From assembly GCF_000243735.2 (NCBI RefSeq), contig NZ_AHMP02000003.1, positions 416,501 to 480,500 on the forward strand: DNA of 64,000 nucleotides, written 5' to 3'. Shown piece after piece: positions 53,723 through 64,000 of this stretch (the stretch's first letter is position 1; every line of letters starts with the position of its first letter). Source of the DNA: Leptospira kmetyi serovar Malaysia str. Bejo-Iso9. Lineage in GTDB: Bacteria > Spirochaetota > Leptospiria > Leptospirales > Leptospiraceae. Position numbers and translations under genes: made by a program. A model generated the notes under the pieces. It saw only the letters and a program-made list of their open reading frames with translations, did no database searches and was not told the origin of the DNA.

Positions 53723-54676
53723 ATGATCGAAAGTAAAGAAATAATTTCCGAATTCAAAAACCTGATTGAAAGCTCGGGTTTTGATCTTTATGGAATTTGT
53801 GACGCAAAAATTCCACAAGAAGACAGAGATAACATTCTTTCCTGGGTAAAGGATGGAAAACACGGAAAGATGGAATGGTATCCGAAGAACATGGATCTTC
53901 GTTTGGATTTTAAGAATCTCGGCTTCGATCCAGTTTCCGTAATCGCACTCGGAACGATTTACAACGATCCCGAATACGACGAGTTCTCCCGAAAAATGTC
54001 GTATCGATTTTCAAGATACGCGATCGGAGAAGATTATCATCGCGTACTCCGAAGACTTGCAAAACCTCTAATACAGGCCTTGCAAACAAAATATCCGAAT
54101 CATAAGTTTCGGCAAGGCGTGGATTCTCTACCGGTTCCCGAAAAGGTTCTCGCGCGAATGGCCGGACTCGGATGGAAGGCGAAGAATACGAATCTCATTC
54201 ATCCCGAATTCGGGTCCTTCTTTTTTATCACCGTGATCTTAACGGATCTGCCCGTTCATACGGCGCAGATCGAAGTTAAGGATCGTTGCGGAACCTGCAC
54301 GGCTTGTATCGATTCCTGTCCGACCGGCGCCTTGGAACCGTATCGAATCGACGCCGGAAAATGTATATCGCATCACACCTTGGAAGATTCTTCCCTGAAG
54401 ATCGAAAACACGCACGGATGGCTCGCGGGTTGCGACGTTTGTCAGGACGTCTGTCCTTGGAATCACGTAAAAGCGCGTAAAAAAGGGATTCGAACAAAAC
54501 GGGAAGAATTTAGAACCCGTTCTTACTTTAAGGAGAATCCGGATTCCGTCCTGGATTTCGACGAACAAGAATTCAAAAATCACTTTTCTGACTCCGCGAT
54601 CTCACGAATGAGCTTCGATATGTTTCAAAGAAACGCGAATATGTTAAAAAATGATTTAAAAAATCCCAAAGTTTGA
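53723..54676 (+). CDS. queG: Epoxyqueuosine reductase
   Basis: A 317-residue enzyme that makes queuosine in tRNA from epoxyqueuosine, using cobalamin and two 4Fe-4S clusters. The clusters are seen as CGTCTACIDSCPTGAL near 193 and CDVCQDVCPWN near 241. The N-terminal FDLYGICDAKIPQ and RYAIGEDYHRVL segments and the catalytic region PVPEKVLARMAGLGWKAKNT fit the family. The stop overlaps the next gene's first possible start, so the sensor kinase that follows may be coupled. It has no ribosome site and is divergent from the small gene at 53702. Confidence 0.95.
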   Translation: MIESKEIISEFKNLIESSGFDLYGICDAKIPQEDRDNILSWVKDGKHGKMEWYPKNMDLRLDFKNLGFDPVSVIALGTIYNDPEYDEFSRKMSYRFSRYAIGEDYHRVLRRLAKPLIQALQTKYPNHKFRQGVDSLPVPEKVLARMAGLGWKAKNTNLIHPEFGSFFFITVILTDLPVHTAQIEVKDRCGTCTACIDSCPTGALEPYRIDAGKCISHHTLEDSSLKIENTHGWLAGCDVCQDVCPWNHVKARKKGIRTKREEFRTRSYFKENPDSVLDFDEQEFKNHFSDSAISRMSFDMFQRNANMLKNDLKNPKV

Positions 54677-56763
54677 TCGAATATCGTTCTCGGATTTTCG
54701 ATCCGAAAACGGTTTTGACCATGAATTCTAATCCGGAATCAGGGGAACAACTTAAGCCACCGATCTTTCGAACCGACAAACTCGGCGTATACATCTCCTC
54801 AAACGAAGAATTTCAAAAATTTTTGGAGCTAAACGAGATTCGGGAAGAATCGTTTCGTTTCTCCAAACAGGTTTCGAGTCTCATCCAAGAATTCACACAG
54901 AAGGCTTTTAGGGATAAGATTATTCTTCCCATCGAGTTTACGACCGAAGTGGGTTATATCAAACCTCGGTTCGTATTTTTAAGAAAGTTATTCAAGGACG
55001 AAGAAGTATCCGAAGTGGAAGGCGTTCTACTTCCCGAACTCGAAAGGATAGAACCTCGTCAGGACCGAAGAATCAAAATCAACCGTTCCTATCTCATTTC
55101 GAACGAAATCAATCAATGGATTCTAAAATCCAAATCGGTTCAAGAACTCTACGGAGGAATCTGCAAGATTCTGGTCGCGGAGGAGAACTTCGGATTCGTA
55201 TGTTTTGGAACGGTGGAATCTAGGAAAAATCTAATATTCAAAGTTGCTTATGCGGGTGAAAACCTATTTCAATCCAAAGAGGATTCGGAAGCGATCGATT
55301 TAGGGCCAGCGCTCCGCGTGGTCAAAACCGGAAGTCCTTTGATCGTAGAGGACATCGGTTCCCAAGAGGATTTCGGAACCTGGAAAGAATCCTGTCTCAA
55401 GGCAGGTTTGAAATCCATGGGAGTTTTTCCCATCTTTCTCATGGGAGAATTGACGTCCGTCCTCTGCATTTTTTCAAAAGAGACGGATTATTTTTTGGAA
55501 GAAGAAGCGAACGCTTACGTAGGAATCGCAAAAAATCTGGGATTAGGACTTAAGAATATTCGAGAAAGCGAACAAAGATTTTTAGCGGTAAACGCGATGC
55601 GGGAAAGCGACGAACGTTTTCAGGCGATCTTCGAGACCGTGGTCGACGCGATCATCATGATCACGCCGAAAGGAACGATTATGATGTTCAACACGGCCGC
55701 GGAAAGAATGTTCGGTTATAACTTCACGGAAGTCGTCGGAAAGAACATAAAGTTTCTGATGCCGGAGCCGTATCATTCCGAACACGATCATTATCTTCTT
55801 CGTTATTTGGAAACGAGGGAAAAAAAGATCATAGGAATCGGAAGGGAAGTGATGGCTCTTCGAAAGGACGGAACCGTTTTTCCGGTAGAGTTGGCCGTAT
55901 CGGAATTTTTTCAAAATCAAAATCAGTATTTCGTCGGAGTGATCCGCGACGTTACCGCCCGCAAAAAATCAGAAACCGAACTCAAGGAAAAGACGAACGC
56001 ACTGGAGGAATTGAATCGAAGCCTCGAAGCGAGGGTGGAACGGGAAATCGAAAACAGAAGGGAACAGGAAAAGGCCCTGATCCTAAGATCGCGTCTCGCG
56101 GATATGGGAGAGATGATCGGAAACATCGCACATCAGTGGAGACAACCTTTGAACGCGATCGGTTTGTTCGTGCAGGATTTCTTATATTCCTATCAAGCAG
56201 AGGAGATGGACGAAAATTACATACGTCAATCCACGGATAAAATCATGAATTTGCTCGAGCAGATGTCCGGAACCATCGACGATTTTAGGAATTATTTTCG
56301 TCCGAATAAGACGAAGGAAAAATTCTCCGTAAGATCGGCGATCGTCAAAACGTTTTCACTCTTAGAAGAAAGTTTAAAAAATCAAAATATTAGGATTTAC
56401 TTTAATTTAGATTCGGATTATGAAGTATTCGGTTTTCCTAATGAATTTTCGCAGGTAATCCTAAACGTAATCGCGAACTCAAGGGACGCAATCATGGAAA
56501 CGAAACCGGAAGAACCTCTTATCAAGGTAGAATTGAGCGAAAAAGATGGTAAAAAACTTGTTTCCATATCGGATAACGGAGGAGGAATCGAGGATTCCGT
56601 TCTTGAAAAACTGTTTCAACCGTATTTTACGACCAAGGATCAAGGCAAAGGAACCGGAATCGGACTTTATATGTCGAAGTCTATCGTAGAGAACAATATG
56701 GGCGGAAGAATCTACGCATACAATTCCGAACAAGGCGCGGTGATGGTCATCGAACTTCCATGA
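54673..56763 (+). CDS. GAF-PAS sensor histidine kinase with FixL-like PAS
   Basis: Up to 696 residues from TTG 54673, or 680 from ATG 54721; neither has a clear ribosome site. The front 130 residues are unassigned. A GAF domain lies at about 140-300 (YGGICKILVAEENFGFVCFG), and a PAS domain at about 315-430 with LMPEPYHSEHDHYLLRYLET and IIGIGREV. The motif LMPEPxxSxHDxY...IIGIGR closely resembles the heme-PAS of FixL, whose heme-ligand His sits at the same place. The H box is GNIAHQWRQPLNAIG near 485, the N box NVIANSRDAIMET near 600 and the G2 box GKGTGIGLYMSKSIVENN. No TM segment is visible, so it is soluble. It is coupled to the receiver gene by ATGA. Confidence 0.85.
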   Translation: MIEYRSRIFDPKTVLTMNSNPESGEQLKPPIFRTDKLGVYISSNEEFQKFLELNEIREESFRFSKQVSSLIQEFTQKAFRDKIILPIEFTTEVGYIKPRFVFLRKLFKDEEVSEVEGVLLPELERIEPRQDRRIKINRSYLISNEINQWILKSKSVQELYGGICKILVAEENFGFVCFGTVESRKNLIFKVAYAGENLFQSKEDSEAIDLGPALRVVKTGSPLIVEDIGSQEDFGTWKESCLKAGLKSMGVFPIFLMGELTSVLCIFSKETDYFLEEEANAYVGIAKNLGLGLKNIRESEQRFLAVNAMRESDERFQAIFETVVDAIIMITPKGTIMMFNTAAERMFGYNFTEVVGKNIKFLMPEPYHSEHDHYLLRYLETREKKIIGIGREVMALRKDGTVFPVELAVSEFFQNQNQYFVGVIRDVTARKKSETELKEKTNALEELNRSLEARVEREIENRREQEKALILRSRLADMGEMIGNIAHQWRQPLNAIGLFVQDFLYSYQAEEMDENYIRQSTDKIMNLLEQMSGTIDDFRNYFRPNKTKEKFSVRSAIVKTFSLLEESLKNQNIRIYFNLDSDYEVFGFPNEFSQVILNVIANSRDAIMETKPEEPLIKVELSEKDGKKLVSISDNGGGIEDSVLEKLFQPYFTTKDQGKGTGIGLYMSKSIVENNMGGRIYAYNSEQGAVMVIELP

Positions 56764-57128
56764 GACAAATCCCAATAAAACTTTTGTATGTAGAAGACGA
56801 GGTGTTGATTCGAATCATGATGGTTCGTTTTCTGGAACGTTTTACAACTTCTGTACGTTCGGCGGAGAACGGAAAAATCGCTTGGGACATGTTCCTTGAG
56901 TATCAACCCGACGTAGTAATTACCGATATCAAGATGCCCGTGTTAGACGGAATCGAACTCACGAAAAAAATTAGAGAACAAAATTTGAATATTCCGATTG
57001 CCGCAGTAACCGCTTTCTCAGAACCTGAGATTATAGAAGCGGCGCGCAACGCAGGTGTAAACGAGATCATCATCAAACCTGTAAGTGTGGATAAGTTAAG
57101 AAAGCTACTTCTTACATTCGAAAAATAG
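56760..57128 (+). CDS. Single-domain response regulator
   Basis: 122 residues, a receiver domain alone. The acidic pair is in LLYVEDEVLIR, the phospho-acceptor Asp in PDVVITDIKMPVLDG near 57, the switch Thr in AAVTAFSE near 85 and the Lys in IIKPVS near 107. There is no output domain, so it works by binding another protein, as CheY does, or as a phosphorelay intermediate. It is the presumed partner of the kinase upstream, overlapping its stop (ATGA). 68 bases separate it from the ODP gene. Confidence 0.92.
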   Translation: MRQIPIKLLYVEDEVLIRIMMVRFLERFTTSVRSAENGKIAWDMFLEYQPDVVITDIKMPVLDGIELTKKIREQNLNIPIAAVTAFSEPEIIEAARNAGVNEIIIKPVSVDKLRKLLLTFEK

Positions 57129-57196
57129 AATATTTGTAAACCGACGGATCGATATACGTTACGATCAATGGATCGAATAGAATAAGGAGTCGGTAT

Positions 57197-58024
57197 TTGT
57201 CAGTAGAAATAGCTCAAACAGACAATCACAAGAACGTCCCACGAGAACTCACGTTGGAAATCGATACGAACTACGCGGTTGAAATCGCGGAAGACGTTTA
57301 TTGGATCGGTTTTTACGACGAAAGAGAATCCCTTCACTGTAATCCCTACATGATCAAGAACGGGGAAAACACCATTCTGATCGATCCCGGATCGATTCCG
57401 GACTTTCCGGTCGTTGCGAGAAAGATATTCTCGCTCGTCGCTCCGGATTCCATAGAAACGATCATTCTTCAGCACCAAGATCCGGATCTATGCGCCAACG
57501 TTCCCATCTTCGAAGACTTACGAGGCGATACTCAAGTACAGTTGATCGCGGAAACAAGAACCGTTTATCTCATCAAACACTACGGAGTGAAAGGAAGCGT
57601 GGTTCGTATCGGAGACAGTCTCACCGATTTTGAAACTCCGAGCGGAAGAAAACTTCAATTCATCAGTACTCCGTTCGCGCATTCTCCGGGTGCGATGATC
57701 ACATACGACGTTAAGTCGAAGGTTCTTTTTACGAGCGACATTCTCGGCGGTTTAGGAAACGAATGGGCCTTGTATCACGACGCAAGAGCCCTGGACAATA
57801 TGAAGGCGTTTATGCAAGCCTACATTCCATCGAATCTCGCTCTGCGTTATGCGCTTCTTCGGATTCAGAGTTTCGACGCGGACGTGATCGCACCCCAACA
57901 CGGACAAATCATCCGTAAGGAACAACTTCCTGCGATCATCGACGAACTTTGGAATCTTCCCTGCGGATTGGATCTGATCAAGGACGATATGATTCAAAAG
58001 GCGAGAAAAGGAGATCTGCGTTGA
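57197..58024 (+). CDS. Di-iron ODP-type metallo-beta-lactamase-fold protein
   Basis: A 275-residue MBL-fold protein of the flavodiiron-like oxygen-binding di-iron protein (ODP) type, without a flavodoxin domain. Metal ligands are HQDPD near 93-97 (HxDxD), a His in FAHSPGAM near 155, an Asp in LFTSDILGG near 178 and a His in APQHGQII near 234. In Treponema an ODP serves as an oxygen/iron sensor for chemotaxis; that precedent is from memory. The start TTG 57197 has GGAG seven bases upstream. The stop overlaps the start of the cyclase gene (TTGA), which suggests that oxygen or redox state is relayed to the cyclase. Confidence 0.82.
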   Translation: MSVEIAQTDNHKNVPRELTLEIDTNYAVEIAEDVYWIGFYDERESLHCNPYMIKNGENTILIDPGSIPDFPVVARKIFSLVAPDSIETIILQHQDPDLCANVPIFEDLRGDTQVQLIAETRTVYLIKHYGVKGSVVRIGDSLTDFETPSGRKLQFISTPFAHSPGAMITYDVKSKVLFTSDILGGLGNEWALYHDARALDNMKAFMQAYIPSNLALRYALLRIQSFDADVIAPQHGQIIRKEQLPAIIDELWNLPCGLDLIKDDMIQKARKGDLR

Positions 58025-59007
58025 ACGAACTTGCTGAATTTGCGAAGAGTATCGCGATCGGAAGTCCCGAAGACATCATTCGAAGAGAAGAGGACTACTA
58101 TCGCGCTTTGAGTCGGATCGTCCGTTATCGAAATAAGGAAGCGTTGACGAGAGAGATGATGAATCACTTGGTCAACAGCGACCGCAATCGGATCTTGGAA
58201 GAAAAAAAGAAAGCGGACGTCTTATTGCAGAATATTCTTCCCGAATACATGATCGACGAGTTGAAACTCAAAGGAAAGGTAAGGCCGATCCAACACGAAA
58301 ACGCAGTCGTGATCCTTACGGACTTCGTAGGTTTTTCGGATATCAGCCGTTATATGAGCCCGAACGAACTTCTCAAAGAACTTTCGATTTACTTCGACGA
58401 ATTCGAAAGAATCTGCACCAAACATAGAATCGAAAAAGTAAAAACGATCGGGGACGCCTTCCTTGCGGTCTGCGGTCTGGGCGGATACAAAAGAACCGCG
58501 AAACTCGATTCCATTCTCGCTTCTTTGGAAATGATGGAATACACCGAAAGAAAAAAGAAAGAGAAGATCAAGGAGGGAGACGACGCTTGGGGGCTTCGAA
58601 TCGCGATTCATTCGGGGACGTTGATCGCCGGAGTCGTCGGTCATACGAAGATCGCCTTCGACATTTGGGGACATACTGTGAACCTCGCTTCTCGGATCGA
58701 AAACATAGGCGAACCCGGAAAGATCACCGTGTCCAAATCGGTTTACAACGACGTTCGGGATTATTTCGAATGCGCTTATATCGGAATGAAGGAGCTCAAG
58801 GGTGTAGGAAGTCACGATCTTTATACGATCGATTCCATCAAAAAGAATTTGGGAAACGGGGAATCGTCTCAAATTCCGGGTGAGAATTTTAGAAAACTGT
58901 ATAAGGCCTTGGAGCAGGGAAAACACATCATGTTCTCGGACGGGAAATATCATATTTCCAATCCGGAGAAGTCGGAAAAACAAAGAGCGCTTCTCACGAG
59001 AGAATGA
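58021..59007 (+). CDS. Class III adenylate/guanylate cyclase
   Basis: A 328-residue soluble cyclase. Residues 1-80 are helical, with a coiled signalling helix (NRILEEKKKADVLLQNILPE) before the catalytic domain. Metal-binding Asp residues are in VILTDFVGFSDISR and KTIGDAFLAV. The base-selecting pair reads as Lys in VKTIGD and Asp in AFDIWGHTVN, which points to ATP and thus cAMP. The transition-state Asn/Arg are in TVNLASRIE. The start TTG 58021 has AAGGAG eight bases upstream and overlaps the ODP stop. A longer frame upstream overlaps the ODP gene and is rejected. Confidence 0.88.
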   Translation: MNELAEFAKSIAIGSPEDIIRREEDYYRALSRIVRYRNKEALTREMMNHLVNSDRNRILEEKKKADVLLQNILPEYMIDELKLKGKVRPIQHENAVVILTDFVGFSDISRYMSPNELLKELSIYFDEFERICTKHRIEKVKTIGDAFLAVCGLGGYKRTAKLDSILASLEMMEYTERKKKEKIKEGDDAWGLRIAIHSGTLIAGVVGHTKIAFDIWGHTVNLASRIENIGEPGKITVSKSVYNDVRDYFECAYIGMKELKGVGSHDLYTIDSIKKNLGNGESSQIPGENFRKLYKALEQGKHIMFSDGKYHISNPEKSEKQRALLTRE

Positions 59008-59125
59008 ATTGTCTCCGAGAAAGACAAAAACGTCTCGGATCGTCTCGTAACTTTTTCGGTTTTCGGATGAAAATTAGAATCCGGGAACAAAACAGGATTT
59101 ACCTTCCTCACGGATCTCATTCCAT

Positions 59126-59148
59126 GTAAAGAAATCGCATTTCTTTAC
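59126..59148. promoter_or_regulatory. Hairpin just upstream of mutY
   Basis: GTAAAGAAA and TTTCTTTAC pair perfectly around TCGCA, ending four bases before the GTG start of mutY. It would hold the normal ribosome-site window in a stem, so it may lower or regulate mutY translation, or end the upstream transcript. Confidence 0.4.
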
Positions 59149-59152
59149 GACT

Positions 59153-60276
59153 GTGGAATCCAAAACCAACTCCATCGATACAAAACTAATTTCGGAACTC
59201 AGAAAGAATCTTCTTTCCTGGTTTCAAAAAAACAAAAGAGAACTTCCGTTTCGAATCAACAAAAACGCATATCGAATTTGGGTGAGCGAAATTATGCTCC
59301 AGCAAACCCGAGTCGCGGCCATGCTTCCGATTTATGAAACGTTCTTAAAAAGATTTCCCGATCCGCAAACCTTACAAGCCGCTTCGGAAGAAGAGGTGAT
59401 GAAATACTGGAAGGGGCTCGGTTATTATTCCAGAGCTAGAAACTTAAGAAAGGGCGCGGCGATGATCGTCGCCAAACACGACGGATTTTTTCCGAAAGAA
59501 TACGACGAGGCGTTGGCGATTCCGGGCGTGGGAAGTTATACCGCTTCCGCGGTTTTGTCGATCGCGTACGGAAAACAACACGCCGTCTTGGACGGAAACG
59601 TGAAACGAGTTTTATCCCGATTGTTTTTGATCGAGTCCGATCCTCTTGCGAGTTCAACCAATCAAATCCTCGGAAACTTGGCGCAGGAATTTTTAACTCC
59701 CGGATCGCCGGGAGATCACAACGAAGCGATGATGGAACTCGGAGCCTTGGTTTGTGTTCCCGTCCCGAATTGTTCTTCTTGTCCTTTGGCAAATCGTTGC
59801 GAGGCCCGCATCGCCGGAAAAGAAAAGGAAATCCCCGCTCCGAAATCGGTGGAGAATTGGATCGAACTCGATCTCAACTTTTTATTCGTAAGATCGCCTA
59901 ACGGACTATTGGCGGTAAAGTATCCGAGTCGAAGATTTTTTAAAACCATCTATTCTTTGCCGTTTCGATTGGAAGGAAAACATCCGTATGAAAAGGACGA
60001 GTTCGCGGAAGAATTGTTCGAGGCTCCTTCGTTAAGGGAGAATTCTCTAAGCACAAGACATTCGATCACCAATCATAAGATTCGTTTGAAATACAGCGAA
60101 CTCGAAGAAACAAACGCGGCCAAAATTGAAAAAATCCTGCAAAAAAGAAAGGACGTCGAATTCAAGTGGGTCAAAGAATCCGATCTCAAGGAAGAATTTC
60201 CGTCGTCGATTTCGGGCAAACTGATCCAACTTAAGAATAAGAATAAAAAACAACCGGAACTTCCGGTAGGAAAGTC

Positions 60277-60280
<4 letters not shown>
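59153..60280 (+). CDS. mutY: A/G-specific adenine DNA glycosylase
   Basis: Removes adenine mispaired with 8-oxoguanine in base-excision repair. 375 residues, start GTG 59153. The HhH-GPD signature [20 protein letters not shown] near 42-61 includes the catalytic Glu. The hairpin [20 protein letters not shown] near 121 carries the catalytic Asp further on in [12 protein letters not shown]. The 4Fe-4S Cys are in [16 protein letters not shown] near 200-215. The C-terminal NUDIX-like part ([20 protein letters not shown]) reads 8-oxoG. It overlaps the next gene by four bases (ATGA). Confidence 0.95.
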
Positions 60281-62034
<1,754 letters not shown>

Positions 62035-62048
62035 GAAATTTGAATTCT

Positions 62049-63020
<972 letters not shown>

Positions 63021-63050
63021 CTAATCTTTAAAGTGATTTTAAAGGATTGA

Positions 63051-63381
<331 letters not shown>

Positions 63382-63526
63382 GATGCTTTTTCTTTTTAGA
63401 CCAAAATACCAAATTTAGTTTATTCAATTTTAGTAATCTAGTAAATCTAAATTTGATAAATTACGGTCTATTATATTATAATTTTATCTTAGTGTAAAGT
63501 TATTTTCTTAAAAAAACGATTTCCGA

Positions 63527-64000
<474 letters not shown>

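Noticed and set aside
57949..58020. Longer start for the cyclase
   Set aside because: Lies inside the ODP gene; the TTG at 58021 has an AAGGAG site at good spacing.
58222..58983. Minus-strand frame of 253 codons
   Set aside because: Antisense to the class III cyclase, which has all catalytic motifs.

Overview
The window reads as chromosomal DNA of a Leptospira (Spirochaetota). The evidence is a SpiroCoCo-type giant coiled-coil protein, many small lipoproteins with loose spirochaetal lipoboxes, frequent TTG and GTG starts, and a long-chain menaquinone/cbb3 respiratory gene set. By eye the coding regions sit near 45% G+C (not computed). That is well above L. interrogans and suggests a higher-GC species, but the species cannot be settled from this window. 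No rRNA, tRNA, CRISPR array, insertion sequence or phage was recognised. The gene complement is mostly core housekeeping, with a composition change at the right edge.

Layout. 0-5.3 kb: an aldo/keto reductase cut by the window edge, a DUF309 protein, an alpha/beta hydrolase, a secreted DUF5683-like protein, a lipoprotein and a small conserved protein. 5.3-8.4 kb: a hotdog thioesterase, a PilZ-like protein, serA and a lipoprotein. 8.8-14.4 kb: a large acidic-repeat/TPR membrane protein, divergent from a secreted tandem CBM48 protein and a membrane-anchored protein. 14.5-20.2 kb: trxB with a Fur/PerR-type palindrome at its start, then an SGNH/MBOAT O-acylation pair and a second SGNH protein with a TPR lipoprotein. 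20.4-23.1 kb: xerD, an RsbW-type kinase, a Cys-rich lipoprotein and two small proteins. 23.2-25.7 kb: a CitA-type citrate synthase, divergent from an HTH-citrate synthase fusion. 25.8-35.7 kb: one leftward run, ccoNOQP-ccoGHIS, a DsbD_2/UreH-like membrane protein and FapA (DUF342). 36.3-40.9 kb: TPR and membrane proteins, cheX and a PpiD-like foldase. 41.1-46.8 kb: an ICMT-like methyltransferase, a GldA/F/G-type ABC exporter with DUF4340, and a STAS protein. 46.8-53.3 kb: a methyltransferase, SpiroCoCo, a 64-residue bacterial histone, map and a DUF350 protein. 53.3-59.0 kb: queG, a GAF-PAS histidine kinase with a FixL-like PAS, a receiver protein, a di-iron ODP protein and a class III cyclase. 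59.1-63.0 kb: mutY, a UbiD-family decarboxylase and hldD. 63.0-64.0 kb: an ArsR-type regulator, then a sharply AT-rich gap and an SDR gene that runs off the window. This is plausibly the edge of an O-antigen locus.

How the parts fit. Two oxygen-related blocks stand out: the complete cbb3 oxidase and assembly cluster (27.5-35.7 kb), and a predicted oxygen/redox-sensing block (54.7-59.0 kb) with a FixL-like sensor kinase, a receiver, a di-iron sensor and a nucleotide cyclase in tight succession. The strongest single unusual gene is the histone-fold protein at 51366-51560, six bases upstream of map. A composite noncoding element (TTGTCGGAA motifs next to a CCACCC-rich or GGGTGG-rich block) recurs in three gene-free gaps and is not explained by any gene.
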